NCBI RefSeq assembly: GCF_023715205.1
Contig: NZ_JAMBNR010000015.1
Location: forward strand, 1-64,000
Origin: Mesobacillus maritimus
GTDB lineage: Bacteria > Bacillota > Bacilli > Bacillales > Cytobacillaceae
Direction of reading: 5' to 3'
Length of the DNA: 64,000 nt
The translations under genes were made by a program, and so were the position numbers. Below the pieces are notes generated by a model, which worked only from the letters and a program-made list of their open reading frames with translations, ran no database searches and had not been told where the DNA came from. This document shows, in pieces, positions 28,037 through 37,403 of this stretch (its first letter is position 1; every line of letters starts with the position of its first letter).

Positions 28037-30889
28037 ATGAACCATGAACAAAAAGGGTGGAAACACTTTCTTTCTTCGTTGCAGTCATTTTTTACAAATA
28101 AAAAGACCGTAAAAAGTGCTAGAATCACCTACAATGTTGTTTGGAACTTACTATTACTTTTTATCATTATTATGGTGATTGGTGCTGGCTTTGCTGGTGG
28201 AGCTGCAGCAGGGTACTTCGCTTCACTCGTTAAGGATGAGCCACTTCGATCCTACGAGCAAATGGAGAAGGATATCTATAATTATGAGGAAACATCTAAT
28301 CTTTATTTTGATAATGATGTGTACCTTGGAAAACTCCGAACGGACCTTTATCGGGAAGAGGTTGAGCTTGAGGATATATCCCAATACCTTATTGACGCTG
28401 TCGTCGCAACTGAAGATGAATATTTCTATGAGCATGATGGAGTTGTCCCAAAAGCGATTTTTCGCGCTCTCTTCCAAGAGGTAACCAACTCAGCAACCCA
28501 ATCAGGGGGAAGTACATTAACTCAACAGCTCATCAAAAACCAAATCTTGACGAATGAGGTTAGCTTCGAACGAAAGGCAAAAGAAATCTTGCTAGCACTT
28601 CGGTTAGAGAGATTCTTTGAAAAAGAGGAAATTCTTGAAGCTTACTTGAATGTAGCAACCTTAGGACGAGATGCATCAGGAAATAATATTGCTGGTGTAA
28701 AAGCAGCTGCACAAGGAATTTTTGGAGTTGAAGTAGATAAATTAACGTTGCCACAAGCTGCCTTTATCGCAGGACTTCCACAAAGTCCATTCGGGTATAC
28801 GCCTTTTAGTAGCGATCAAGGAAAGCTTAAAGAAAACCTTGAACCAGGATTAACTAGAATGAAAACCGTCCTCTCAAGAATGCATACCGGCGGTTATATC
28901 ACGTCAGAAGAATACAATAAAGCAATTGAGTATGATATTACGAAAGACTTTATCAAAAACGCGGATGATGGCCATACGATTGACGAATATCCTTGGCTAA
29001 CATTTGAAATCGAAAAACGCGCCAAAAATGTTCTGGCTTATATTTTAGCTGAAAAGGACGGCTACGAAAAAGCCGATTTAGATGCAGATGAGGACCTAAA
29101 AGGAGAATACCTTACTCTAGCAGATCGAGACTTACGCCAAAATGGCTATAATGTCCATACAACAATCAACAAAGACATCTACGATAAGATGCAAAAGGTT
29201 GCCCAGAACTTTGAACTTTATGGCAACGATAAGCCTGAAGAAATAACCGATCCAGAAACTGGTGAAAAGGTAACAATCAAGGAGCCGGTTGAGCTTGGAG
29301 CCATTCTCATTGAAAACAAAACTGGGAAGATTATCAGTTTTGTAGGTGGCCGTGACTTTAAGCGAGAACAATTAAATCACGCAACAGATGCAAAAAGACA
29401 AAATGGTTCAACCATGAAGCCACTACTTGTATTTGCGCCAGCGATGGAACTTGGAACTCTCCAACCTGGATCTGTTTTGCCAAATGTTCAAGTGTATTTA
29501 AATGGCCCTGGTAAGCCATGGCCACATAACTACGACCGTAGCTATAGTGGGCTCACATCAGCAAGATATGCACTAACGAGATCCTATAATGTTCCAACTG
29601 TTATCGCCTATAAAAACATTGTTAATCAACGACCAACTACTTTCCTTGAAAAAATGGGCTTTACTTCATTATCCGAGGATGACCATGTGAATCTTTCAGC
29701 TTCAATTGGATCGATTTCGGGAGTTACCGTTGAAGAAAATGTCAATGCATATGCAACATTTGCGAATGGCGGTAAATTCGTCGATGCTTATTTGATTGAT
29801 AAAATTGTTGATAAAGATGGAAATACCATCTTTGAACATAAGGCAGAAGAAGTCGATGTCTTCAGCCCTCAAACAGCGTATTTAACGATTGATATGATGA
29901 GAGACGTTATTAACCAAGGAACAGCGACATCAATGCATAATCGTCTGAAGTTCAGTTCAGATTGGGCTGGGAAAACTGGAACAGGACATAATTATTATGA
30001 TTCTTGGTTTGTCGCGACGAACCCAAATGTGACGTTTGGTGTTTGGAACGGTTATGATACCCAGAAACCATTGGATCTGACTTATAAAGGTGTTAGTTAT
30101 GGAGCAAGAAATATCTATTTATGGGCGGACTTAATGAACGCTGCTTACGATGTTGATTCAAAGCTTGTTGATCCAGAAGAGCGATTTGAAATGCCTGGTG
30201 GAATTGTTCGAAGATCTTATTGTGGTGCATCTGGTTTACTGCCTTCAAAAGCTTGTTCCGATGCAGGCCTTGTGCAGACAGATTACTATAATGCAAAATA
30301 TGTTCCGACTAAGGTCGATGACACTGTTGCGTCTAGCAGATATGTTCGTGTTGGGGATAAGCGTTACTTTGCTTTAGATTCAACTCCGAATGAATTTGTT
30401 GAATCTGGCGGTGCAACAATTGACCCAAGTTATATGGAGAGCATTATTGGGCATAAGATCAGCAACCCGTCTCAGCTAATTCCTAATCGTGGAGCATGGT
30501 CAAACGTCCTTGTTGCAAATGCGAGACTGTCCGACAATGGCAACACCCCAGCGGCTCCATCAGTTGGTGGGTCTGGTAGTACAATCACTTGGAAAAAGCA
30601 TCCTGAAAATGACGTGATTGGTTATCGCATCTACAATAATGGGAAAAAGGTAAAAACCGTGAAAGCCGGTGAAAATCTGTCATACAAAGGCGGTAACGGT
30701 TCATTCCATGTAACGGCTGTAGATATTGCAGGTAAAGAATCTGCACCTTCCAATGTTGTCAAAATTGGTGAGGAAAAGAAGAAGGAAAAAGAAGTCGAAC
30801 AGAAAAAGCAAGAGAAACCTAAAGAGCCTGAGAAACCATCCGAGGATCCACAGGCCTCAGCAGAAACGAACTCAGAGTCTAACGAATAA
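28037..30889 (+). CDS. Class A penicillin-binding protein, PBP1A family
   Basis: This bifunctional peptidoglycan glycosyltransferase/transpeptidase is 950 aa. After a basic cytoplasmic N-terminus comes one membrane segment (about residues 38-66). Next is a GT51 domain with ATEDEYFYEHDGV and GGSTLTQQLIKN, then a transpeptidase domain with SxxK at Ser458-Lys461 (GSTMKP), a SYN triad (SYNVPT) and KTGT at 646-649. A C-terminal fibronectin-III-like module (about 835-910) precedes a tail of Lys/Glu/Pro repeats. The ATG at 28037 fits GGGGG; the frame upstream overlaps a TATAAT. B. subtilis has no PBP gene at this locus. Confidence 0.92.
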   Translation: MNHEQKGWKHFLSSLQSFFTNKKTVKSARITYNVVWNLLLLFIIIMVIGAGFAGGAAAGYFASLVKDEPLRSYEQMEKDIYNYEETSNLYFDNDVYLGKLRTDLYREEVELEDISQYLIDAVVATEDEYFYEHDGVVPKAIFRALFQEVTNSATQSGGSTLTQQLIKNQILTNEVSFERKAKEILLALRLERFFEKEEILEAYLNVATLGRDASGNNIAGVKAAAQGIFGVEVDKLTLPQAAFIAGLPQSPFGYTPFSSDQGKLKENLEPGLTRMKTVLSRMHTGGYITSEEYNKAIEYDITKDFIKNADDGHTIDEYPWLTFEIEKRAKNVLAYILAEKDGYEKADLDADEDLKGEYLTLADRDLRQNGYNVHTTINKDIYDKMQKVAQNFELYGNDKPEEITDPETGEKVTIKEPVELGAILIENKTGKIISFVGGRDFKREQLNHATDAKRQNGSTMKPLLVFAPAMELGTLQPGSVLPNVQVYLNGPGKPWPHNYDRSYSGLTSARYALTRSYNVPTVIAYKNIVNQRPTTFLEKMGFTSLSEDDHVNLSASIGSISGVTVEENVNAYATFANGGKFVDAYLIDKIVDKDGNTIFEHKAEEVDVFSPQTAYLTIDMMRDVINQGTATSMHNRLKFSSDWAGKTGTGHNYYDSWFVATNPNVTFGVWNGYDTQKPLDLTYKGVSYGARNIYLWADLMNAAYDVDSKLVDPEERFEMPGGIVRRSYCGASGLLPSKACSDAGLVQTDYYNAKYVPTKVDDTVASSRYVRVGDKRYFALDSTPNEFVESGGATIDPSYMESIIGHKISNPSQLIPNRGAWSNVLVANARLSDNGNTPAAPSVGGSGSTITWKKHPENDVIGYRIYNNGKKVKTVKAGENLSYKGGNGSFHVTAVDIAGKESAPSNVVKIGEEKKKEKEVEQKKQEKPKEPEKPSEDPQASAETNSESNE

Positions 30890-30892
30890 ACA

Positions 30893-30931
30893 GGAAAAAG
30901 GACCCGTACAAATGTGTATGGGTCCTTTTTG
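30893..30931 (+). terminator. Terminator of the PBP gene
   Basis: The stem AAAAAGGACCC / GGGTCCTTTTT has further pairing toward the loop and a T run. It ends 3 nt before repeat element copy B. Confidence 0.85.
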
Positions 30932-30933
30932 AA

Positions 30934-31115
30934 GGCTCTTTTCTTAAACTTTGTGCTTTTAGACATAAAGAGGAAAGAATTAGCTGTGTTATCACTGGAC
31001 AGCAACTGAAAATCAGGAGAAAAGAGCAAGTAAACTTAATAAGAACGCACATAATGGATTATCCTGCGTTAAAATCGGCGTTAGGATTTTAACAACAATC
31101 TTTACAAAAATAGCC
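30934..31115 (-). repeat. Terminator-associated element, copy B (182 bp, minus orientation)
   Basis: It is bounded by GGCTCTTTTCTTAAACTTTG at the left and by the complement of GGCTATTTTTGTAAAG at the right. Positions 31059-31078 (complement CCGATTTTAACGCAGGATAA) are identical to 41327-41346 of copy A. The right end abuts the PBP terminator. No separate terminator is visible between its other end and the acsA stop. Confidence 0.85.
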
Positions 31116-31135
31116 TTTTCGATAGATTACTTGAA

Positions 31136-32854
31136 TTAGTCTTCCATTGTCGATAAATCGCCTGTTGGCAAGTCTAACTCCCAAGCCTTTAAGACGCGAC
31201 GCATAATTTTTCCACTACGTGTTTTTGGAAGCTTTTCACGGAATTCAATCTCCCTTGGTGCTGCATGGGCAGCTAATCCTTGCTTAACAAATTGACGTAT
31301 CTCTTCTTTTAGCCCATCTGTTGGTTCGTGACCATCAATAAGGGCAATAAACGCCTTGATGATTTCTCCTCTAACTGGGTCTGGCTTTCCGATTACGCCA
31401 GCCTCAGCAACGGCTGGATGCTCAAGTAGTTTACTCTCGACTTCAAAAGGACCGACTCGTTCTCCTGAAGTCATAATCACATCATCGATTCTTCCTTGGA
31501 ACCAGAAGTAACCTTCATCATCCATGTATGCTGAATCACCTGAAACATACCAATCTCCTGGCATAAAATAGGATTCATATTTTTGTTCATTATTCCAGAT
31601 GGTCGCCATCATCGAAGGCCATCCTTTTTTAATCGCCAAATTGCCCATTCGGAATGGTGGTAATTCTTCCCCACGATCATCTACAATCGCCGCTTTCACT
31701 CCAGGGATTGGTTTCCCCATTGAACCAGGTTTAATTTCCAGACAAGGATAGTTACAAATTAACTGAGCACCTGTTTCTGTCATCCACCAAGTATCATGAA
31801 TACGAAGGCTAAACACCTTCATTCCCCAACGAACTACTTCTGGATTCAACGGCTCACCGACACTTAAAATGTGGCGAAGACTGCTAAGGTTAAAACGCTT
31901 AATCACTTCATCGCCTGCGCCCATTAACATCCTAAATGCTGTCGGCGCACTGTACCAAACCGTTACCCCATATTCTTCAATCATCCCATACCATGCTTCC
32001 GGACTAAAACGTCCCCCAACAATAACATTAGATGTTCCAGTCAGCCAAGGTCCAAAAATCCCGTAAGATGTCCCAGTTACCCATCCTGGGTCCGCTGTGC
32101 ACCAGTAGATATCCTCTTCTTTTAAGTCCAAAACCCACTTAGCTGTTTGGTATTGTTGAATCATCGCATTATGAACATGTAAAACTCCTTTTGGTTTTCC
32201 AGTGGAACCGGATGTATAATGAAGAATCAAACCATCTGTTCGATCTACCCATTCTACTTGTAGGGATTTACTGGCTTGGGACATTTTTTTCTTGAAGTCT
32301 TGGTATTTGCCAGTTTCCTCTACCTGATCTCCTACTAAGAAGATATGTTGTAGTGCCGGCAACTCATCAACCGGGACCCTTTTTAAGAGCTCTGGAGTCG
32401 TAACAAGTACTTTTGCTTCACTATCTTGAAGGCGGTCGCGGACTGCTCCTTCCATAAATGCTTCAAATAACGGACCTACAATTGCCCCCAATTTAATTGC
32501 TCCTAATACAGCAAAGTATAGCTCTGGGGATCGAGGCATAAAAATAAATACGCGATCTCCCTTTTCCACATCTCCATAATTCTTAAAAACATTCCCTGCC
32601 TGATTGGAGTACTCTTTCATTTCTTTGAATGTATATTTTTCTTTTCGCGTTCCATCTTGGTAATAGAGAGCAATCTTATTTTTCCGGGGCCCATCCGCAT
32701 GCCGGTCAATTGCTTCATGTGCCATATTGACTTTCCCTGTATCATGCCAAGAAAAGTTCTTCTCTACATCCTGCCAGTTAAAATTGTTATAAGTATCCTG
32801 ATAGTTTTGTAGATTGAATTGTCCTTGAAGGGCTGGTAGCGCTTCCACTTTCAT
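31136..32854 (-). CDS. acsA: Acetyl-CoA synthetase (AMP-forming)
   Basis: It activates acetate to acetyl-CoA through acetyl-AMP. The 572-aa product is the same length as B. subtilis AcsA. Motifs are the AMP loop HYTSGSTGKPKG (about 215-226), WMTETGAQ, SGDSAYMDDEGYFWFQGR and the C-terminal PKTRSGKIMRR, in which the regulatory lysine is Lys549. Acetylation of this residue by AcuA and removal by AcuC switch the enzyme off and on in B. subtilis, and both modifier genes lie divergently next door. The ATG follows AAAGGAGAGG. Confidence 0.96.
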   Translation of the reverse strand: MKVEALPALQGQFNLQNYQDTYNNFNWQDVEKNFSWHDTGKVNMAHEAIDRHADGPRKNKIALYYQDGTRKEKYTFKEMKEYSNQAGNVFKNYGDVEKGDRVFIFMPRSPELYFAVLGAIKLGAIVGPLFEAFMEGAVRDRLQDSEAKVLVTTPELLKRVPVDELPALQHIFLVGDQVEETGKYQDFKKKMSQASKSLQVEWVDRTDGLILHYTSGSTGKPKGVLHVHNAMIQQYQTAKWVLDLKEEDIYWCTADPGWVTGTSYGIFGPWLTGTSNVIVGGRFSPEAWYGMIEEYGVTVWYSAPTAFRMLMGAGDEVIKRFNLSSLRHILSVGEPLNPEVVRWGMKVFSLRIHDTWWMTETGAQLICNYPCLEIKPGSMGKPIPGVKAAIVDDRGEELPPFRMGNLAIKKGWPSMMATIWNNEQKYESYFMPGDWYVSGDSAYMDDEGYFWFQGRIDDVIMTSGERVGPFEVESKLLEHPAVAEAGVIGKPDPVRGEIIKAFIALIDGHEPTDGLKEEIRQFVKQGLAAHAAPREIEFREKLPKTRSGKIMRRVLKAWELDLPTGDLSTMED

Positions 32855-32890
32855 CGAATCCTCTCCTTTTTCTCTTTATGGTTAAGGTCT

Positions 32891-32919
32891 ATTATAGTAT
32901 AAATACACCATTTTCACAA
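32891..32919 (-). promoter_or_regulatory. Sigma-A promoter of acsA
   Basis: On the minus strand the -35 is TTGTGA (32914-32919) and the -10 is TATAAT (32891-32896), with an exact 17-bp spacer. Confidence 0.75.
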
Positions 32920-32993
32920 TTTTAAAATTTTTTTAAATTGTTTTTTTGTTATTATTCTATAACTTTTCTATCGTGATAAGACTGAAAATTTTG

Positions 32994-33007
32994 TGAAAAC
33001 GCTTTTA
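32994..33007 (+). promoter_or_regulatory. cre site over the acuABC promoter
   Basis: TGAAAACGCTTTTA matches TGWAANCGNTNWCA at 13 of 14 positions and is nearly palindromic. It covers the -35 region of the acuA promoter, fitting CcpA repression. Confidence 0.75.
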
Positions 33008-33030
33008 CCTAAAAGATTTAAATGTATAAT
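33002..33030 (+). promoter_or_regulatory. acuABC promoter
   Basis: TATAAT lies at 33025-33030. A weak -35 (CTTTTA) lies 17 bp upstream inside the cre site. The leader to the acuA ATG at 33067 is about 30 nt. Confidence 0.6.
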
Positions 33031-33066
33031 GAAGAAGACAATTTTAATCATTATGGTGGTGACTTA

Positions 33067-33699
33067 ATGGAACATAAAAAAACATATAACGCAAAGGAAT
33101 TAAAGACAATTCATGGAAGTTTAATTATAGAAGGACCTATTTCCCCTGAAAAACTTAAAAGCCTAGAGTTCCATCATGATTTAGTTGCTTTTCGACCTCC
33201 GGAACAACAACATAAAGCATTGGTTGAAATTGCCGGCCTACCAGAGGGGCGAATTATTATTGCACGGCACGGAGAAATGGTTGTTGGTTATGTCACCTAC
33301 CTTTACCCAGATCCGCTTGAGCGTTGGTCTGAGGGAAAAATGGAAGATTTAGTTGAACTTGGGGCCATTGAAGTCATCCCGAAATTCCGTGGCTGTGCAG
33401 TAGGAAAAAACCTGCTTATTGTATCCATGATGGACGATGCAATGGAAGATTATATTATCATTACAACCGAATATTACTGGCATTGGGATCTTAAAAATAC
33501 CGGATTAAATGTTTGGGACTATCGAAAAATGATGGAGAAAATGATGAACGCCGGGGGCCTCACTTGGTATGCAACAGATGATCCTGAAATTAGTTCCCAC
33601 CCAGCAAATTGTTTGATGGCGAGAATCGGAGATCGAGTTAGCCTTGAATCCGTCGAAAAATTTGACCGTTTAAGATTTATGAATCGCTTCATGTATTAA
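33067..33699 (+). CDS. acuA: Protein lysine acetyltransferase AcuA
   Basis: This GNAT-family acetyltransferase inactivates AcsA by acetylating its C-terminal lysine. The 210-aa product matches AcuA through its length, including HHDLVAFRPPEQQHKALVEI, VGYVTYLYPDPLERWSEG and GAIEVIPKFRGCAVGKNLL, the last holding the acetyl-CoA pyrophosphate loop. An in-frame ATG at 33022 falls on the promoter -10, so the start is ATG 33067 behind GGTGGTGA. It is first of the acuABC operon, divergent from its target acsA, with a cre site at its promoter. Confidence 0.96.
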   Translation: MEHKKTYNAKELKTIHGSLIIEGPISPEKLKSLEFHHDLVAFRPPEQQHKALVEIAGLPEGRIIIARHGEMVVGYVTYLYPDPLERWSEGKMEDLVELGAIEVIPKFRGCAVGKNLLIVSMMDDAMEDYIIITTEYYWHWDLKNTGLNVWDYRKMMEKMMNAGGLTWYATDDPEISSHPANCLMARIGDRVSLESVEKFDRLRFMNRFMY

Positions 33700-33732
33700 C
33701 TGTTCACCACTTTGAACAAGAGGGGGATTCAA

Positions 33733-34380
33733 ATGATTGTAGAAGAAATAATGAAAACAGACCTTGCCACTCTAAAAAAGGACAACACAATTGAAGAAGC
33801 TTGTCATTTAATGGAGTCAAAGCGGATTAGGCATCTTCCTATTGTTGATGACGAGTTTGTTTTAGTAGGCTTAGTATCCGACCGAGACATCCGTGATGCC
33901 ATGCCTTCTAGATTTCTTATTGAGCAAGATTCAGAAGTTCTAAATAAACCGATTGAAAGTTTGATGACGACAAGTTTAATTACCTGTCACCCTTTAGATT
34001 TTGTTGAGGAAATTGCTGCCTTATTTTATGAGCACAGCATTGGTTGCCTTCCAATTGTAAAAGACCAAAAACTGGTTGGAATTGTCACTGAAACAGATTT
34101 ATTGCACAGCCTAGTTGCACTTACCGGAGCACATCAGCCTGGCTCTCAGATTGAAGTAAAGGTCCCGAATAAAGGTGGAATGCTCAATAGTGTTGCTTCC
34201 ATAATTAGTGCACGAAAAGCCAATATCTCTAGCGTTTTGGTTTATCCCTATCAAAAGGATGAGCGCTACAAAATCCTAGTATTTAGAGTTCAAACCATGA
34301 ATCCTACTCGCATTATTGAAGATTTAAAGAAAGCAGATTTTCATGTTCTATGGCCTAACCTGCCAGGTGTTTCATCATGA
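33733..34380 (+). CDS. acuB: AcuB, CBS-pair and ACT domain protein
   Basis: The 215-aa product has two CBS domains (about residues 1-60 and 75-130, with [20 protein letters not shown] and [16 protein letters not shown]). An ACT-like C-terminal part follows ([18 protein letters not shown]). CBS pairs usually bind adenine nucleotides. The role of AcuB in acetoin/acetate control is not well defined. An in-frame TTG at 33712 exists, but AGGGGGATTC places the start at ATG 33733. Its stop overlaps the acuC start (ATGA). Confidence 0.94.
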   Translation: MIVEEIMKTDLATLKKDNTIEEACHLMESKRIRHLPIVDDEFVLVGLVSDRDIRDAMPSRFLIEQDSEVLNKPIESLMTTSLITCHPLDFVEEIAALFYEHSIGCLPIVKDQKLVGIVTETDLLHSLVALTGAHQPGSQIEVKVPNKGGMLNSVASIISARKANISSVLVYPYQKDERYKILVFRVQTMNPTRIIEDLKKADFHVLWPNLPGVSS

Positions 34381-35555
34381 GTGGTCGTTCTGTTTTTGTT
34401 TACTCAGATGAGTTATTAAAATACAAATTTAGCAGTCATCATCCTTTTAACCAAGTTCGCTTAAAATTAACACTCGATTTATTAAAAAAGACGAACGCGA
34501 TTACAGACGCAGACATCATTCCCCCGCGACCAGCTACTGAAGAAGAATTATTCCTTATTCATGATCCCAATTATGTGAATGCTGTTCGCCTCGCAGGATT
34601 GGGTAAATTGAGTGAAGAAACGGCAGAAGGATACGGGCTTGGGACGGAGGATACTCCTATCTTTCCAAACATGCACGAAGCCAGTTCCTTGCTTGTCGGT
34701 GGGACATTGACCGCTGTGGACCAAGTCATGACTGGAAAAGCCGACCATGCCCTACATCTAGGTGGAGGGTTACATCATGGATTTCGCGGCAAGGCATCAG
34801 GATTTTGCATTTATAACGATAGTTCTGTTGCGATTAAGTACTTGATTGAAAAGTATAATGTCCGTGTGCTTTATGTCGATACGGATGCTCATCATGGAGA
34901 TGGTGTACAGTGGTCTTTTTATGATGACCCCAACGTTTGCACATTATCCATTCATGAAACAGGCAGATACTTGTTCCCTGGGACAGGGAATGTAAACGAA
35001 CGGGGACAAGGAAAAGGATATGGTTACTCCTTTAATATCCCTGTTGATGCCTTTACTGAGGATGAATCTTGGTTATATGCGTATCAAAACGCTCTCAAAG
35101 AAGTCGCGGATTTTTTCAAACCTGATGTTATTTTCACCCAAAACGGAGCTGACTCCCATTATTATGATCCTTTAACACACTTATCTGCAACGATGCGGAT
35201 TTATCGAGAAATCCCAAGACTTGCACATGAGATTGCACACCAATATTGTAATGGCAAATGGATTGCTGTTGGTGGAGGAGGTTATGATATCTGGCGAGTG
35301 GTCCCAAGAGCTTGGTCTTTAATTTGGATGGAAATGACCGAAAACTCAAACTGTTATGGAAGTTTACCTGATGATTGGGTATCTTACTGGCAGGAAAAAA
35401 GCAGTGTGGCACTTCCCATTGAATGGGATGATCCAGCAACCCTTTATCCAGCAATCCCACGAAAAGACGAAATAACCGAAAAGAATCGCCTTACTTTGGA
35501 AAAGGCCCTCTATCCAATTTTACAAAAGAAATCGAACGAGCGAATCGATACATAA
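34377..35555 (+). CDS. acuC: AcuC, class I-type protein deacetylase
   Basis: This zinc-dependent histone-deacetylase-like enzyme reactivates acetylated AcsA. The 392-aa product carries the family residues: LGGGLHHGF with the His-His pair, [17 protein letters not shown] with the zinc-binding Asp and His, FTQNGADSH, and the catalytic-loop GGGGYD. It overlaps acuB by 4 nt, giving translational coupling. It is cytoplasmic. Together with AcuA it gives reversible acetylation control of acetate activation. Confidence 0.96.
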   Translation: MSGRSVFVYSDELLKYKFSSHHPFNQVRLKLTLDLLKKTNAITDADIIPPRPATEEELFLIHDPNYVNAVRLAGLGKLSEETAEGYGLGTEDTPIFPNMHEASSLLVGGTLTAVDQVMTGKADHALHLGGGLHHGFRGKASGFCIYNDSSVAIKYLIEKYNVRVLYVDTDAHHGDGVQWSFYDDPNVCTLSIHETGRYLFPGTGNVNERGQGKGYGYSFNIPVDAFTEDESWLYAYQNALKEVADFFKPDVIFTQNGADSHYYDPLTHLSATMRIYREIPRLAHEIAHQYCNGKWIAVGGGGYDIWRVVPRAWSLIWMEMTENSNCYGSLPDDWVSYWQEKSSVALPIEWDDPATLYPAIPRKDEITEKNRLTLEKALYPILQKKSNERIDT

Positions 35556-35606
35556 GGATCGAGAAGAGAGGCCCTCTATCTGATTAACAGGCCCATAAAA
35601 TAAAAA

Positions 35607-35768
35607 GGCTCTTTTCTCAAGTGATTATGGGGAATTAAGAGTTGTTGCACCCCAAATATCGTATTTTTATGAGAAAAGAGCTTGCAAACTGACTGTAACG
35701 TAAAAAATAGCTTATCTTGCGTTAAAATCGGCTTTAGGAATTTAAAAACACCCTTTACGAAAACAGCC
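35607..35768 (-). repeat. Terminator-associated element, copy C (162 bp, minus orientation)
   Basis: It is bounded by GGCTCTTTTCTCAAGTG at the left and the complement of GGCTGTTTTCGTAAAGG at the right. It carries CCGATTTTAACGCAAGATAA on the minus strand, one mismatch from copies A and B. The other half is diverged. It lies between the convergent genes acuC and ccpA, its right end toward acuC and its left end 9 nt from a hairpin. Confidence 0.8.
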
Positions 35769-35776
35769 AATAAGAA

Positions 35777-35806
35777 TGACCGCTTTTTACAAAGCGGCCA
35801 TTTTTA
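35777..35806. terminator. Hairpin between acuC and ccpA
   Basis: GACCGCTTT and AAAGCGGCC (one G-T pair) form a stem followed by ATTTTTATT on the plus strand. It abuts the ccpA stop and may serve acuC, ccpA or both. Confidence 0.6.
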
Positions 35807-36811
35807 TTAATTATTTTTTGTTGAGTCGCGCAACTCAATACGATGAGGAAGAAGAACAGTTTGGTCCTCTACTTCCTCTTTATTCATTAATTTTGTAAGT
35901 AGACGCATCGATACCGCTCCGATATCATATAATGGCTGGACAATGGTTGTTAATTGCGGACGGACCATCATTGCAAGCCTTGTATTGTCTGAGCTAATCA
36001 CTTCAAAGTCCTCTGGAACCTTAAAGCCACGGTCTAGCGCCCCATGAACCACTCCCAATGCCATCTCATCGGAACCAACCACAATAGCAGTAGGCTTTGT
36101 TTCTAGCTCTACAAGCTTTTCAATAGCCTCAAGACCTGAATCATACGTATAATCTCCCTCAATGACTAGCTCTTCATTGAATTCATAAGAAGCCTCTTCT
36201 AATGCACGTTTATAACCCGCTAGCTTACGAACACTATTTATTGGCTCTTGTAGAGGACCCACAACAAAAGCAATTTGTTTATGGCCTTTTTCAATTAATA
36301 ATTGCACCACGTCAAAAATCGCTTTTTCATAGTCAATATTAACCGAAGGAATCGTTTCTGTTTGTTCAATTGAACCAGCTAGGACAATTGGTACTGGAGA
36401 CTTTTTAAATTCCTCTACATGTTCTTCGGTGATATTACCACCCATGAACACAATCCCATCAACCTGTTTTCCAAGCATAGTATTTAATAAATGTAGTTCT
36501 TTCTCTTTATTTTGGTCAGAACTACTAAGGATTATATTGTATTTATACATCGAAGCAATATCTTCAATTCCTCTTGCTAGTTCGGCAAAGAAGATGCTTG
36601 ATATATCAGGGATAACCACCCCAACTGTTGTTGTCTTTTTACTCGCTAACCCCCGTGCAACCGCATTTGGACGATATCCTAAACGGTCAATAACCTCCAT
36701 AACCTTTTTTCTAGTCACAGGTTTAACATTCGGGTTACCATTCACGACACGTGACACCGTTGCCATTGATACATTTGCTTCTCTTGCTACATCATATATT
36801 GTAATATTCAT
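35807..36811 (-). CDS. ccpA: Catabolite control protein A
   Basis: This is the master regulator of carbon catabolite control in Bacillaceae, a LacI-family DNA-binding protein that acts with HPr-Ser46-P at cre sites. The 334-aa product equals the B. subtilis length. The N-terminal HTH is [20 protein letters not shown] (residues 4-23), followed by the hinge [12 protein letters not shown] and the periplasmic-binding-protein-like core. The ATG at 36811 follows AAAGGAGTGAAAGG. Two cre sites seen in this window, at ackA and acuA, are likely targets. Confidence 0.97.
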   Translation of the reverse strand: MNITIYDVAREANVSMATVSRVVNGNPNVKPVTRKKVMEVIDRLGYRPNAVARGLASKKTTTVGVVIPDISSIFFAELARGIEDIASMYKYNIILSSSDQNKEKELHLLNTMLGKQVDGIVFMGGNITEEHVEEFKKSPVPIVLAGSIEQTETIPSVNIDYEKAIFDVVQLLIEKGHKQIAFVVGPLQEPINSVRKLAGYKRALEEASYEFNEELVIEGDYTYDSGLEAIEKLVELETKPTAIVVGSDEMALGVVHGALDRGFKVPEDFEVISSDNTRLAMMVRPQLTTIVQPLYDIGAVSMRLLTKLMNKEEVEDQTVLLPHRIELRDSTKNN

Positions 36812-37026
36812 GCCTTTCACTCCTTTAATCCGTAACACAGCTTTCTTCTATTTTACTGCATAAGTGGCAAGTTTAATCATTGCTAAGTTTGTGATTTAAT
36901 ATACATATGAAAGAATTCATGTATTTACTATACGCTATCTAATTAAATCTCGCAATCTGAACGTTAGATAATCTTGCATAATTAATATGTAAACTTGGTT
37001 AACTTATTGGTTTTACTTAAAATAAA

Positions 37027-37209
37027 GCTCTTTTCTCAAAGATTGTTACTTTTTAAAGGAAATATAGAATGATTTAGCTATGATTCCATTCCAAAGTTCG
37101 TATACTAGATGAGAAAAGGAGTATACAAATTAAGTAATAACACAAGAACGGCCTATTTCGCGTTAAAATCAGCTATTAGATTTTAACATCGAACTATACA
37201 AAGACAGCC
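37027..37209 (-). repeat. Terminator-associated element, copy D (183 bp, minus orientation)
   Basis: It is bounded by GCTCTTTTCTCAAAGATTG at the left and by a complement of GGCTGTCTTTGTATAG at the right. The minus strand has TTAAAATCTAATAGCTGATTTTAA-type pairing arms (stem TTAAAATC / GATTTTAA). Its centre is diverged. It lies upstream of ccpA, not beside a terminator. Confidence 0.7.
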
Positions 37210-37299
37210 TAGAATAAAGACACTTTATTGTGGTTAGTATCTTAACCCGATATTCCGGAAAAATGCTATATTATAATTCTGGGCCAAAACCAAAAGGAT

Positions 37300-37330
37300 C
37301 CAATCTAAAAACAAGTTTGAGAAAAGACCC
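37300..37330 (+). repeat. Terminator-associated element, right-end fragment D2
   Basis: Only the right end, ACAAGTTTGAGAAAAGACC, is recognisable. It faces the aroA terminator 38 nt away. The 36812-37403 gap holds copy D, this fragment and that terminator; I saw no gene. Confidence 0.55.
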
Positions 37331-37365
37331 CAATAAAAACTTTGAAAAGAAGTTTTCGCTATATT

Positions 37366-37394
37366 AAAAAGCCTTCCCATTGCTGGGAAGGCTT
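37366..37394 (-). terminator. Terminator of aroA
   Basis: The perfect 10-bp stem AGCCTTCCCA / TGGGAAGGCT has a 4-nt loop and TTTTT on the minus strand. Confidence 0.9.
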
Positions 37395-37403
37395 GGAATG
37401 CTT

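Noticed and set aside
33022-33066. N-terminal extension of acuA
   Set aside because: Its ATG overlaps the TATAAT of the promoter. The family start MEHKKTY with GGTGGTGA is at 33067.
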